This document shows, piece by piece, positions 13,701 to 22,573 of a DNA stretch of 22,672 bases. The position numbers and the translations under genes were made by a program. This stretch comes from a virus, in the IMG/VR virus record IMGVR_UViG_3300034374_003314, positions 1 through 22,672 of that record. One strand, written 5' to 3'. Within the stretch, counting starts at the first letter, position 1; each line of letters opens with the position of its first letter. Below the pieces are notes generated by a model. It made no database searches. It was given only the letters and a program-made list of their open reading frames with translations, and had not been told where the DNA came from.

Positions 13701-16445
13701 TCAGTCTCCTAGATTCTGAACAGTCATGCCGCCGATCGTGGCCGTGGCTCGTCTTCGCGGTCCCACAAAGGCATCGTTGCCGGAACGTCGAAGCGGAATC
13801 AGGCTTCTTTGGGACCTGAAGACGACCTCGGGGGTGATTCCCGAAACCCCACGCCCCAAGCCCATGACGAGGGCGAACTTCCCTGATTTGCTGGTGAGGA
13901 ACTCGTTATAAGCCGTGTTCAGTTCCGCCTCATTTCGGAAGAACAGGTGAACACGGGGATCAACGGATGTATCTCTTTTTGAGTGGACCCCGTAGAATCG
14001 GACCCCTTCCGCTGTCTCGTAGTATTCGTTTCCGTTGTCGTCAGTGTCACGGGGCACCAGTTCCGATTCAGACCAGCCGCCCCGGTCTTCGGTAAGAATG
14101 CCTTTGCCTGCTAGGTAGTCCAGAGTGGACTTCCTGTCCAATTCCCAAACAACCCGTCTAGGTCTAAACCGCTCGGGTGGGCCAAAACCTTGGGACATTT
14201 CTACCCCGTCTACGGTAAACCTGAGAGTTCCTGCGGGGTACTGGGTATTGAAGCGGGGATCTAGGTCGGCAGGGAGTTGCCGAACTCCCCCCAATTCAAT
14301 GATCGAATCCTGAAACTCAGCAGTTCTGTTGAGAAACTCATCCCGAGCGGCGACCAAACTCTCGTCGTGTCGGTCCGTCAGGCTGCCTGATTTCTCGGCC
14401 TCTTTGTAGATGCCGATGACGCTGCGGTACTTGGAAAAGGAATCGTAGAGGTCGCTGTTGAAGAAGAACCAACCGTCTCCAGCATTTCCACGCTGGCCTC
14501 CGATTGCCCAATCCGTTGACTCCAAAGAGACGGAATCGTTACCGATCGCGGGGGGTGGCGGGGCCTCCGATCCCGGGAGCGGCTGGACTCCGGTCAGGGC
14601 ATTGATGAACCGGTTTTGGTATTCAAGTGCGGTAGTGCGATTTCCCAACCAATCTGCAAGGTCCTTTGGGGTAGTTTCTGGACCTTCAGATGCCAGAAAC
14701 TCCCTCACCATATCCTGTGCCGTCGCGAACGCCGAAGAATCGAGATCGAGTTGACGCAGTGCCCGATCTTCCGGGTCGCCCACTTCATCTGCCATCACAT
14801 TCTCAATCATCCCGCTTGCGAATCCCACAAGAACGTCTTCTGCCCTGCGGACACTCCGAGTCATCGCCGCACGCCTCATGTCTTGGAAGGAGTCCCCCTG
14901 CAAAACCTCGGAAATTGCGGTGTCACTGGCCTGACTGACAGCCTCTCTTGCCATGGTTTTACGGGTATTGGAGTTCCCGTTGACATAGTCGGGATTATTT
15001 CGGAGTCCATCGAAGAGGCGTTCAACGTGTCCGTTGAACACTTCGCGGTACTGTCCCGCTGCTGCTTGACGCTCGGGCGGCTCCAAGCCGAAGTTGACTC
15101 CTCTGTTGGCGATTTCCGAAACAGAGGAAATAAGTCTATCCTCAATGTATGTCCCCACTTCAGGATATCTGCGTGGGGAGAGATTCAAAGACTCGGTCAA
15201 TTCCCCCAACTGGTCTTGACTCAGTTGGACAAGGAGTTCTGCGGGAACATCGGACAGTTCACCAAACTCCCCTTGTGAGACGGCTTGCATCAATTCATCG
15301 AACCGGTCTGCTGAGATGGGACCGCTGGCAAGACGAGAGTTGTAGTTGTCGAAAAGGGACGTAAGACGGACCGCTACGTCTGCGGCTTCAGACGGAGTAA
15401 GTCCGGTCACCTCAGCCACAAAATCGATGTATTCCGACTGGTTGATGGGCTGACCCGCCCGCTTGCTGAGGGCTTGAAAAATAGGACCCCTGTACCTTTC
15501 CGCCAGACGCTCAGCGGTCCTTGACGGGTCATCCAAGCGGGATTCGATCTGGTTCAGCAGTGTTTCATATTCCACAACGACCTCTGGGGAAAGAGGCGGC
15601 CTGCCGTATTCTTCCGGGTTGACGACTTCCGAAATCAACGCCTGCAAACGCCCAAGTTCCCCATCGCTGGTGTTCGGGTCGCTGAGCAACGATCCCGCAT
15701 ACTTCGCCAAGCCCATGTAAAACTGCCTCTGGCCTGACGGGTCCATGCCGCTGCGTCTGAGTTCGTCTGTGGCCCGGAACTGGAACTCACGGATTTGATC
15801 CACGGTCACATCCGGGTCCGAAATCAAACCGATTATCTTGCTATACAGTTCGGAAGAGATCGCGTCGTCGTTCTTCTCGCGGAGACGGGCGGCCAAGATC
15901 CTATCGTTTTCCGTCTGGTAACGGGCGATGATCTGGGACTGGACGGAATTGAAACCTCGACGGACGTACGGGTCGGAGCCGACATCCACCCCGTTGATGA
16001 TCTCCTGAAGCATCTTGTCCCGGGCCGCCTGCGTGATCGGGTTCCCGTTGTCGTCGGTCAGCCGAGTCAGGCGGTCCCTGTTCGCTTCGAGAGCGGAAGA
16101 CAACTGCTGGCCTTTGACAAGGCGACCGAGAGATTCCCGAAACGCAATCTGACGGAGGGGGCCGGGAAGGTTCTGCTCGTCGAACCACTTGTTGGCGGCT
16201 GTCATGTCCGTGATGCCCTTGGGCATCTCCACGGCGGCCTCGGCACCCTCACGGAACTCCTTGTTCCCCATGGTGGCACTTAGGGACATCAGAACCGGGG
16301 AAAGACCGGACAGTGCCCGGGCCACCTGCATCCCCTGTGACGCCTCAAGAGTGGCCAGTTGAGCCAGCGGTGAAACGTCAAAATATGTCGAGACGGGAGC
16401 GGCGGTTGGCCGTGTGATTCTCAACGGTTCAAAGTTCTTAGCCAT
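13701..16445 (-). CDS. 15: Internal virion protein, T7 gp15-like position
   Basis: A 914-aa protein between the gp14-like and gp16-like genes, the place of T7 gp15 (747 aa). In T7 this protein helps form the periplasmic tunnel for DNA entry. The sequence is mostly helical in appearance, with long charged stretches (for example residues 120-260) and few cysteines. The opening region contains LAQLATLEASQGMQVARALS, typical of internal core proteins that begin with a short extended segment and a helix. The C-terminal ~200 residues are beta-rich, with many Arg and aromatic residues (FYGVHSKRDTSVDPRVHLFF). I saw no catalytic motif or clear membrane span. Its stop lies 2 nt before the next start and its last codons provide that gene's SD. 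Assignment relies on order, length and composition. Confidence 0.85.
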   Translation of the reverse strand: MAKNFEPLRITRPTAAPVSTYFDVSPLAQLATLEASQGMQVARALSGLSPVLMSLSATMGNKEFREGAEAAVEMPKGITDMTAANKWFDEQNLPGPLRQIAFRESLGRLVKGQQLSSALEANRDRLTRLTDDNGNPITQAARDKMLQEIINGVDVGSDPYVRRGFNSVQSQIIARYQTENDRILAARLREKNDDAISSELYSKIIGLISDPDVTVDQIREFQFRATDELRRSGMDPSGQRQFYMGLAKYAGSLLSDPNTSDGELGRLQALISEVVNPEEYGRPPLSPEVVVEYETLLNQIESRLDDPSRTAERLAERYRGPIFQALSKRAGQPINQSEYIDFVAEVTGLTPSEAADVAVRLTSLFDNYNSRLASGPISADRFDELMQAVSQGEFGELSDVPAELLVQLSQDQLGELTESLNLSPRRYPEVGTYIEDRLISSVSEIANRGVNFGLEPPERQAAAGQYREVFNGHVERLFDGLRNNPDYVNGNSNTRKTMAREAVSQASDTAISEVLQGDSFQDMRRAAMTRSVRRAEDVLVGFASGMIENVMADEVGDPEDRALRQLDLDSSAFATAQDMVREFLASEGPETTPKDLADWLGNRTTALEYQNRFINALTGVQPLPGSEAPPPPAIGNDSVSLESTDWAIGGQRGNAGDGWFFFNSDLYDSFSKYRSVIGIYKEAEKSGSLTDRHDESLVAARDEFLNRTAEFQDSIIELGGVRQLPADLDPRFNTQYPAGTLRFTVDGVEMSQGFGPPERFRPRRVVWELDRKSTLDYLAGKGILTEDRGGWSESELVPRDTDDNGNEYYETAEGVRFYGVHSKRDTSVDPRVHLFFRNEAELNTAYNEFLTSKSGKFALVMGLGRGVSGITPEVVFRSQRSLIPLRRSGNDAFVGPRRRATATIGGMTVQNLGD
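13706..13710 (-). promoter_or_regulatory. SD site that decides a TTG start (gp16-like)
   Basis: AGGAG on the minus strand, 7 nt before the TTG at 13698. It lies inside the last codons of the gp15-like gene. The next in-frame ATG is 41 codons on, so the TTG start is strongly favoured. Confidence 0.75.
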
Positions 16446-16467
16446 GCTGCTACCTATGAAGACGGAG

Positions 16468-16493
16468 ACGGGAACATGCTACGGGAACATGCT
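16468..16493. repeat. Perfect 13-bp tandem duplication across a stop codon
   Basis: acgggaacatgct occurs at 16468-16480 and again at 16481-16493, end to end without a mismatch. The stop codon of the gp14-like gene (TAG, 16481-16479) spans the junction. The second unit encodes the last residues (SMFP) and the first is the untranslated spacer before the gp15-like gene. It looks like a small slippage duplication. Confidence 0.9.
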
Positions 16494-17057
16494 TTCAAAA
16501 TAGGTGACCCCGGTATCCCCGACCTCGGTGCCAAAGAAACCTGCGGTGGTCCCGATGATGCTCAAGCCAGCCGCAAGGGCACTCGGTTGAGCCACAGGGC
16601 CGGGGGTGGCGGAAATCAATCTGTTCTGATACTGGGCCGCCAGACCCATCTGCTCACGTTGGATCTGGGCGAAGATGTTCCGCTGCTGTTGCTGGGTCCT
16701 CAGGACGAACTCGGACTCGCGTCGGACGATGTCCCCAAGCATCGCATCGACGGACAGGCCCGCCACACCGGACTCGACGGACTGGGTGTACGACCGGGCA
16801 GCGGCCTCGCGGGCCTGACGAGTGATCTCGAAGATTTCCTGATTGGCACGAACAGACTCTTCATTCTGCCGTGCAAGGGTCGCTTCATATTCCCGAACGA
16901 GGGACTGGGCGGCGACACGCTTGTTCTGCTCATAGAGGTATTGCTGATACTGCTGCTGGGCATCAGCCTGCTGCTGGGCAGCCGAGTACGAGACCACGGT
17001 GCCGCCAATGGCGGCGACGGCACCAACCGCACCTAAGGCAATCGCTGGACTGCACAT
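16479..17057 (-). CDS. 14: Internal virion protein, T7 gp14-like
   Basis: A 192-aa internal core protein; in T7, gp14 is ejected first and forms the outer-membrane pore for DNA entry. The start MCSPAIALGAVGAVAAIGG parallels the Met-Cys plus hydrophobic opening of T7 gp14 (MCWAAAIPIA). Next is a long Gln/Ala-rich helical region (about 27-150: SAAQQQADAQQQYQQYLYEQ and further), then a hydrophobic Gly-rich end (LAAGLSIIGTTAGFFG). T7 gp14 is 196 aa, so the length agrees. The start shares one base with the gp13-like stop (TAATG), and AAGGAG lies upstream. The Gln-rich composition is typical of this family. Confidence 0.92.
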   Translation of the reverse strand: MCSPAIALGAVGAVAAIGGTVVSYSAAQQQADAQQQYQQYLYEQNKRVAAQSLVREYEATLARQNEESVRANQEIFEITRQAREAAARSYTQSVESGVAGLSVDAMLGDIVRRESEFVLRTQQQQRNIFAQIQREQMGLAAQYQNRLISATPGPVAQPSALAAGLSIIGTTAGFFGTEVGDTGVTYFESMFP

Positions 17058-17500
17058 TAGTCAATCTCCTTGGAGAACCTGTAGAACGGGACCCCATCAA
17101 TCATTGTCTCTTCCTTGATCTCAAACCCGAGCCACTTCACCCATGCGACATGGACGGTGTTTCGGGAATCGATGTAGTTGCCTAGGATTCGATACCGGCC
17201 GTTCAACTCCGCAAGCCACTTCTTGGACTCCCGGAGAAACCGGAAACGGTTCTTTGGGGCAACCATTTTCGGAGTGCCCACCAGCCACACAGCACCGAGA
17301 CCTTCTATCGATGTGGGGATGACCCCGAAAATACCCACGGGGTTCCCGTTGAGCGTGATAGTGAGGCAGGGGTTGGAGTGCTTGAAGCCGAACTTCAGAC
17401 CCTCTTCAACCGAAGTACCGGCCGTCAGCATCTCCTGCCGGTCGGGCCACCGGAGACGGCGGGCCAACGGCATGAGGTCCTTTTTGACAGACGGACGCAC
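17057..17500 (-). CDS. 13: GNAT-like protein in the T7 gp13 position
   Basis: A protein of about 147 aa with a GNAT (N-acetyltransferase) fold pattern: VRPSVKKDLMPLA at the start, then LTITLNGNPVGIFGVIP, a strand-turn-strand, and a C-terminal NTVHVAWVKWLGFEIKEE motif. T7 gp13 (138 aa) has the same layout, including IRP at its start and SHIRFLKTIGA near its end. In T7 it helps build the internal core but is not kept in the mature virion. The start is uncertain. An upstream in-frame ATG (17590) lies deep inside gp12. GTG at 17500 keeps the conserved RP segment, and ATG at 17473 has the best SD (AAGGA) but drops it. I chose GTG. No acetylation substrate can be inferred. Confidence 0.8.
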   Translation of the reverse strand: MRPSVKKDLMPLARRLRWPDRQEMLTAGTSVEEGLKFGFKHSNPCLTITLNGNPVGIFGVIPTSIEGLGAVWLVGTPKMVAPKNRFRFLRESKKWLAELNGRYRILGNYIDSRNTVHVAWVKWLGFEIKEETMIDGVPFYRFSKEID

Positions 17501-17507
17501 CTGAAGG

Positions 17508-20500
17508 TCAGACCCCGAGTCGCCTGTAGCGTCCTGAGTAGGACGCTTCGATCTCTGCGCTGGTGAACTTGGACGGGTAGGGTGTGTCATTGACAAGGCT
17601 CACGTTGAACTGTTCTGTGGTCCCCATGACCGGAATACGCATTGTACCGGACTCGATGGGAGCGTTCACAAACGAACTGTTCACCGTGGAACCTCGATCA
17701 TAGACATACGAGTCCGACAGAAGGGGATTCTTGGGGGTCACCTCTGCACGGAAAGGCCCCGAGTCGTCGTACAAAACATTGATGTTCTTGACCTGAAACC
17801 GTCCCGAGCCCAAGGCCGAGTTCTGGGACCCGACCCTGAAGTAGGGCTGGGAGAACGTGTAGCGAAACTCGTAGGGATTTCCGTGGAACACCGGGGCACC
17901 GCCTGTGTCGGCCAGAGTGATTGTGGTGTTTCCGGTTGCTGGGTTGAACGACCTTTGAACTTCTTCGACTCTCTGCCCAGCGTTGGGGCCTGAAGCGTAG
18001 ACAACAGTGTCCCCGGAAATGATCGGTGAATAAGGAGTGTTGCCTCCCCCGTATGGGATAGGGACCGAACCTAGGTTTATAATCTGATTCTGGGATGAAC
18101 AACTGTTTGGGGCAAAAGTTGTGTCGAACACCGCCGCAGATTGAACACCTGTGACAAACCTGAGTTGTGCAAAAAATGTTGAAAAACTATCGGATGGGAC
18201 ATCGGAACAATAGGCCTCAATGTACCCATCCATAGACCAATCAACAACAGTTCCCGGAGGGGCTGTATCGTCATATGGTTCAACCCAAAGGAAGTTGTAG
18301 GACAACTGAAATGTCCTTCCTCCGAGAGATACAGTCTTAGGGAAACTTGAATAATAATATGTTCCCGGACCAGAAGGGTTTGGGGCAGACTGCGGTTGAA
18401 AGTCAGAGTTGAACAAGTTCACAAATAGTTCAATCGGGGCGGTATCCAGCACCATTGAAAACTGTCTGTTGACGGGATTATGGGTAGCCCGAGTTGCTGA
18501 AAACTTCAGATAAGTCCTCAGGGTTGCTCCCTTGGCAAGACTAACAAAGTCGCCCATAAGGTGAGGGTGTTCCACAACGTTTTGGGTTATTACGTCTGTG
18601 GTTTCAATTTCAGGGCCTTCATACTTTGTCAACAAAGCCGTTTGACCGGGATTTATAATCTGGGGTTCAACAACACCGTTCAGTACAAGACTAGAAACGC
18701 TGGGTGCGTCTCCAAATCTGAATAAGGCTGCCAAAGGAAAAGGGGGCCCTAAATCAACAAATCCGGGGATAGTGATTGTCCCGCCGGAAGTGTCTGAAAA
18801 ATACCGACGATTGTCCAAACGGGCAGTAATGAAACTGTCTTGGTCAACTCGGTTCTCTCTGAGATCGATCTCACGGAGACCGTAGAGACCCGTTTCAGAA
18901 GAGAAGGTGTACATGACCAGACGGGATTCGTACCAACCGCAGGAGAGAATCTCGATTCCCGGAAACGTCCACTTGGACCAAGAGGACTGGATTCGTTCGT
19001 TGTCCCGGTCGAACCACTTGTAGACATACAGGGTGGATGAATCCTGATCGGTAAGCACCGCCAAGGTCCGATCGAACGGCGAAGCCTTCATGGACTTTGG
19101 AGTGCCGTTGATGTACTTGGGGACATGAGCGGTGACCTCGGGAGCAGCGATCAGGCTGGCGTCCTGAAGGTTCACGACCATGTCCCGAACGCCCGTGTAG
19201 TTGTCCCCACGCTTGAACGGGAAGTATATCTCCTGATCCACCTGAGCAGGCATGCAGTCGGCGACCGCCTCGTACTGACCAGCAGGCTCAAGGATCACGG
19301 TTCTGGGAGTGAGCAGTTCCGTGTCGGGGGAGGTCAAGATCATCTGAGCCTTGTTGGAGAACAGGATCAGACGGTCGCCCAGCGGGATGCCGTGACGGAA
19401 CTTGGTGATCTGAGGATAGGCCGAATAGACATCGATGGGGCCGCTGTCCAAGACGGTGGTGACGGTCGTTCGGAAGAAGTTGAAGAAGTTGCCCGCTTCC
19501 GAGACCGACACCGATTCTCCTGAGAGAATCCCGAGACGGCCCTGAAACGTGAAGATGGAAGAGACTTCACCGTCAACGAAACTCGGGACCGGGTTGGAGT
19601 TGTCGTCCCCGACAGTGCGGTCGTCCCAGAAGACTTCGTTGGAGGCGATGCTCCCGTCGATCGGGGTAAAGATGAAGAACGGGTCTCCCGTGACTGGGTC
19701 GAACTTCCGAATCAGGGCATGGGGCATGGTCACCGGGTCCAGTTTGTACTGGAGACCCGGAGCGACTGTTTCAACCCAGACCCCTTCACCTGTCTCGGTC
19801 TGGATGTTGGACGAGAACCGGACATAGTAGTCGTCCTCGGGAACCTCGGGGAGACCGACGATCTTGGTGATCATCCCGTCTGGCGCAATGACCGGAAGGT
19901 CCTCGAAGGACTGGGTCTCACGGTCAACCACGCGGAGACCGTTTCCCCCAAGGCCGTCAGCGACCGAAGCACGGAAACTCTTCGTGGTGCCTGTCGTGTC
20001 GTCCAGAGTGATGTGAAGACCGTAGTCGGTTCTTGTGACCGAGAAGTCTTCAAACGCTGTTCCAGCAGAGAACTGGGATCTCAGCAACACAGCCAACTGG
20101 GCAGCGATCAGGCGGGTGTCGATGACGGAGTTGCCTGCGGGGAAATCCTCGTTATCAAGGTTCGTCTCAGCGTTCAAGTACCCATCATTATCGACCCCAG
20201 TTTCACTGGGAGTGAACGTCTTCTGAGAGATTTCGGTCGTCCCAAGGCTGTCCCCGTCTACGTCCAGAGCCTCCAGAGTGATTGTGTAGGTCGTTCCATA
20301 GTTGCCGGTCTTCACCCACACGAACGACTCGGGGTTTCGCGCGGCAACCGTATCGTTAGTCATCTGGACGGTGACGTTTCGATTGCAAACGAACGTGTAG
20401 TCCGCAATCGTGGTCAGAGACAGATCCCTTTCCAGATCATCTACACTGCCTCCCCCGAGGTAGGAATAACTACCCCCAGCGGGAAGGTTCACAGTAACCG

Positions 20501-20783
20501 AGGTGTTGTTGATCAGGTCCCATGCAGTGATGCCGTCATCCTTGAGAATGACCGCATAGGCTTCCTTGCCTTCTCCACGATCGATGATGTGGAGTTTCCC
20601 CTTGCCTTCGGCGTCTCCGTTTCCAGAGAAATCGGCCACAACCTCGGTCGGGTACCGCTTGGTCAGCGACTCTGTGGGACTGGCGTAGGCGTTGACGAGT
20701 TCCTCGCACTGGGTGAGGAACCTGACCTGAGGGGGCTGCTGAGAGACCCCGTTCAGCATGTTGGGGATGGCAATGTTGTACAT
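17508..20783 (-). CDS. 12: Tail tubular protein B (nozzle), T7 gp12-like, with large insertion
   Basis: Forms the tail nozzle below gp11; 1091 aa versus 794 for T7 gp12. Matches to T7 gp12 are visible at NGVSQQPPQVRF (near the start), ADYTFVCNRNV, YYVRF, MPHALIR, FQGRLGILSGESVSVSEAGN and FNFFRT, PIDV, HVPKYI, SWSKWTFPG, and at the end YSGRYRRLGV. About 250 residues between roughly 665 and 910 have no counterpart in T7. Their DNA is clearly less GC-rich (about 46% in 18121-18780) than the surroundings (55% or more). The insert is rich in Ser, Thr, Phe and Pro and looks beta-structured. gp11's stop abuts this start (TAAATG). The core call is secure; the insertion is the odd part. Confidence 0.95.
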   Translation of the reverse strand: MYNIAIPNMLNGVSQQPPQVRFLTQCEELVNAYASPTESLTKRYPTEVVADFSGNGDAEGKGKLHIIDRGEGKEAYAVILKDDGITAWDLINNTSVTVNLPAGGSYSYLGGGSVDDLERDLSLTTIADYTFVCNRNVTVQMTNDTVAARNPESFVWVKTGNYGTTYTITLEALDVDGDSLGTTEISQKTFTPSETGVDNDGYLNAETNLDNEDFPAGNSVIDTRLIAAQLAVLLRSQFSAGTAFEDFSVTRTDYGLHITLDDTTGTTKSFRASVADGLGGNGLRVVDRETQSFEDLPVIAPDGMITKIVGLPEVPEDDYYVRFSSNIQTETGEGVWVETVAPGLQYKLDPVTMPHALIRKFDPVTGDPFFIFTPIDGSIASNEVFWDDRTVGDDNSNPVPSFVDGEVSSIFTFQGRLGILSGESVSVSEAGNFFNFFRTTVTTVLDSGPIDVYSAYPQITKFRHGIPLGDRLILFSNKAQMILTSPDTELLTPRTVILEPAGQYEAVADCMPAQVDQEIYFPFKRGDNYTGVRDMVVNLQDASLIAAPEVTAHVPKYINGTPKSMKASPFDRTLAVLTDQDSSTLYVYKWFDRDNERIQSSWSKWTFPGIEILSCGWYESRLVMYTFSSETGLYGLREIDLRENRVDQDSFITARLDNRRYFSDTSGGTITIPGFVDLGPPFPLAALFRFGDAPSVSSLVLNGVVEPQIINPGQTALLTKYEGPEIETTDVITQNVVEHPHLMGDFVSLAKGATLRTYLKFSATRATHNPVNRQFSMVLDTAPIELFVNLFNSDFQPQSAPNPSGPGTYYYSSFPKTVSLGGRTFQLSYNFLWVEPYDDTAPPGTVVDWSMDGYIEAYCSDVPSDSFSTFFAQLRFVTGVQSAAVFDTTFAPNSCSSQNQIINLGSVPIPYGGGNTPYSPIISGDTVVYASGPNAGQRVEEVQRSFNPATGNTTITLADTGGAPVFHGNPYEFRYTFSQPYFRVGSQNSALGSGRFQVKNINVLYDDSGPFRAEVTPKNPLLSDSYVYDRGSTVNSSFVNAPIESGTMRIPVMGTTEQFNVSLVNDTPYPSKFTSAEIEASYSGRYRRLGV

Positions 20784-21425
20784 TTACAGACCCGTCACAT
20801 ATGGATAGGCACGATCGACAACCCGATAGACCGCGTAGGAATCGAAGATCGAGTGGTCGGCGGTCTCCGACTCGAACCGCCTGAGTTCAGACAGGGCGTA
20901 CTGCTCGTCCCGCAGGGTGAACGAGTGGTGCTTCTCGGAACCCACGGATCGATCCTGAAAGACCCTTGCCGAACGAATGGCAATGTATTGCCGAGCAGGC
21001 TGGGGAAGCGAGTTCCAGTCATAGGCGTAGACGGTCTTGGTCGTGATCGATGAAGTGAACGTATAGGTCTTGTTGTAGTTGTCGTACAGATACCTCTTGC
21101 CGCCCCGAATCTTGATGGTCGCCTGACGTTCGTCTACGGCAACCTTGGGGGTCACATAGGCATTGTCAACGTACATGACCTGATCGGGAATCGGGATCAA
21201 GCCCCCAGCATCGGGAGTCCAGACCTTGTCCTGTTCCGTGTTGAAGTACCACCCGTGGCTCTGAACAGCCAGAGAGGTCTCCTTGAGAGTGTTCTTGGCC
21301 ATCGAGACATCGACGGAAGGGGTGTCAACATCGTTGACCGGCGAGGCTCCGATCGTTGCCAGACTCATGTTGATGGCATCGACCTCGCTCAGAGCCCACG
21401 GTGATGTGCCGTCGTGGATTGGCAT
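20784..21425 (-). CDS. 11: Tail tubular protein A (adaptor), T7 gp11-like
   Basis: Ring protein that binds the portal and carries the nozzle and fibres. The 213 aa (T7 gp11 196 aa) include ALSEVDAINMSLATIGASPV near the N-terminus, the typical opening of gp11/gp4-type adaptors, then VDVSMAKNTLKETSLAVQSH and WYFNTE. The C-terminal half has LPQPARQYIAIRSARVFQDR and an acidic helix rich in Glu/Leu (SELRRFESETAD), matching the family's core helices. AGGAG lies 5 nt before the ATG. It is the first gene after the terminator, so its expression probably depends on readthrough from the capsid transcript, as in T7. Confidence 0.95.
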   Translation of the reverse strand: MPIHDGTSPWALSEVDAINMSLATIGASPVNDVDTPSVDVSMAKNTLKETSLAVQSHGWYFNTEQDKVWTPDAGGLIPIPDQVMYVDNAYVTPKVAVDERQATIKIRGGKRYLYDNYNKTYTFTSSITTKTVYAYDWNSLPQPARQYIAIRSARVFQDRSVGSEKHHSFTLRDEQYALSELRRFESETADHSIFDSYAVYRVVDRAYPYVTGL

Positions 21426-21445
21426 GTCAGGCTCCTGAAAGATGT

Positions 21446-21482
21446 AAAAAAGGGGCCTGCCCCTGTTACGGGACAGACCCCT
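21446..21482 (-). terminator. Rho-independent terminator between capsid and gp11
   Basis: Arms at 21470-21482 and 21451-21463 form a 13-bp stem with two G-U wobbles and a 6-nt loop (GTAACA in the transcript), followed by six T residues (21451-21446, including the stem's last base). On the minus strand it reads AGGGGTCTGTCCC, loop, GGGGCAGGCCCCT, then T. Placed after the capsid and before gp11, it matches T7's T-phi in position and would reduce downstream expression relative to capsid. Confidence 0.95.
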
Positions 21483-21504
21483 AGATTGGGATCACCTGCC
21501 TTGG

Positions 21505-22560
21505 TTACGGGGCAGTGGCGATAAGTCCGGCACACTCATGACGGAGCGAACCGTGACCCATGGCGTACTTGGCGACCATGAGGTGGCCCTGAAGACGGAT
21601 CTCGTACTCCGACTCCATGGCGAGGTCGAGCAACTTGACCGTACCGAAAGCCTGCTTCTGGAAGGCGATAGCCTTGACTCGGGAGAAGTTACCGCCATAC
21701 GAGTTCTGAGTGTTAGCGGCAGTGGGGGTGGTAACAGTCGTGCCGTACACAGACGGGGCAATATTGCTGCGGATCATACGGAAACCGGCAACCGAGGCGA
21801 TCTGAGCATTCACAAAGGAGTTGCTCGGATCGGGATTGTAGTCCCGGTTGATCAGGTCCTTGCCATCGGCGCTGTTCACGATGGTATAGTACGTCTGGGG
21901 AGTGACAACAACGTACCGGTCCTCGGAGGGGACGTTCTTCTCGTCGAAGTTAGCAGCCATCTCGAACATCATGTCGATGAACGCGGCGGCTTGATTCTCG
22001 GTGGTCAGATCTGCACCGTTTGCTCCAAGCGCGTTGTTCTCAAGAACGGTCGAACTCGGAAGGTCGGTAACCGCACTGTTGACCGGGGCGGGGTCTGCCT
22101 GCGTAAAAGTTGCCGCAGTGTTGATTGCAACACCGATCAGGTGCTTGTCCATCTCGCGAGCAAGCGCACGACCGAGTTCGGACGAGTAGATCGACCGGAC
22201 ATCGTAGTGGTTCTTGGCCTCGTCCAACTTGTCGATGAACGTGGTGGCCGTGAGGAGATCGTCAATAGTGATGACCTTCTCGGCGTGCTTGATCGCGGAG
22301 ATGTAGGACCCATCGCTCAGCAGGTCCTCACCGGGCGTGTGGTAACTCGCAGAGGCGATTCCGGTAAGCGGGAACTGAGCCGACTTTCCGTTGCTGATGG
22401 TACGGACCATGTGAAGCGGCTTCATCACGGTCGCGGTCTCGAACGCCTGAAGGACTTCGCCACTGAAGACCTTCAGGAACATCGCGTTGTCAGTCGCGTA
22501 GTTGACATTTGCTCCCGCGCCATTGATCTGGCCAGTCAGGGAGATTCCAGTAACAGCCAT
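21505..22560 (-). CDS. 10: Major capsid protein, T7 gp10A-like
   Basis: Main shell protein, HK97 fold. The 351 aa (T7 gp10A 345 aa) open MAVTGISLTGQ and continue with NAMFLKVFSGEVLQAFETAT, the helix after the N-arm. SAQFPLTGIASASYHTPGED follows in the E-loop region. Then come YISAIKHAEKVITIDDLLTA and DKLDEAKNHYDVRSIYSSEL, the spine helix. Later motifs such as SEDRYVVVTPQTYYTIVN and VAGFRMIRSN agree with gp10. The start has AAGGA 7 nt upstream. No slippery site or extended frame near the stop suggests a gp10B-type frameshift product. The terminator directly follows, so this gene should be the most highly expressed here. Confidence 0.97.
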   Translation of the reverse strand: MAVTGISLTGQINGAGANVNYATDNAMFLKVFSGEVLQAFETATVMKPLHMVRTISNGKSAQFPLTGIASASYHTPGEDLLSDGSYISAIKHAEKVITIDDLLTATTFIDKLDEAKNHYDVRSIYSSELGRALAREMDKHLIGVAINTAATFTQADPAPVNSAVTDLPSSTVLENNALGANGADLTTENQAAAFIDMMFEMAANFDEKNVPSEDRYVVVTPQTYYTIVNSADGKDLINRDYNPDPSNSFVNAQIASVAGFRMIRSNIAPSVYGTTVTTPTAANTQNSYGGNFSRVKAIAFQKQAFGTVKLLDLAMESEYEIRLQGHLMVAKYAMGHGSLRHECAGLIATAP

Positions 22561-22573
22561 TGTATATCCTTAG

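Noticed and set aside
19719-21053. Long plus-strand ORF (444 codons) opposite gp12 and gp11
   Set aside because: It overlaps two secure gene calls (gp11 and gp12) on the other strand. It has no recognisable domain and no convincing context.
21483-21540. Possible gp10A/gp10B-type frameshift at the capsid end
   Set aside because: I see no slippery heptamer near the stop, and the terminator follows closely, leaving no room for a long extension.
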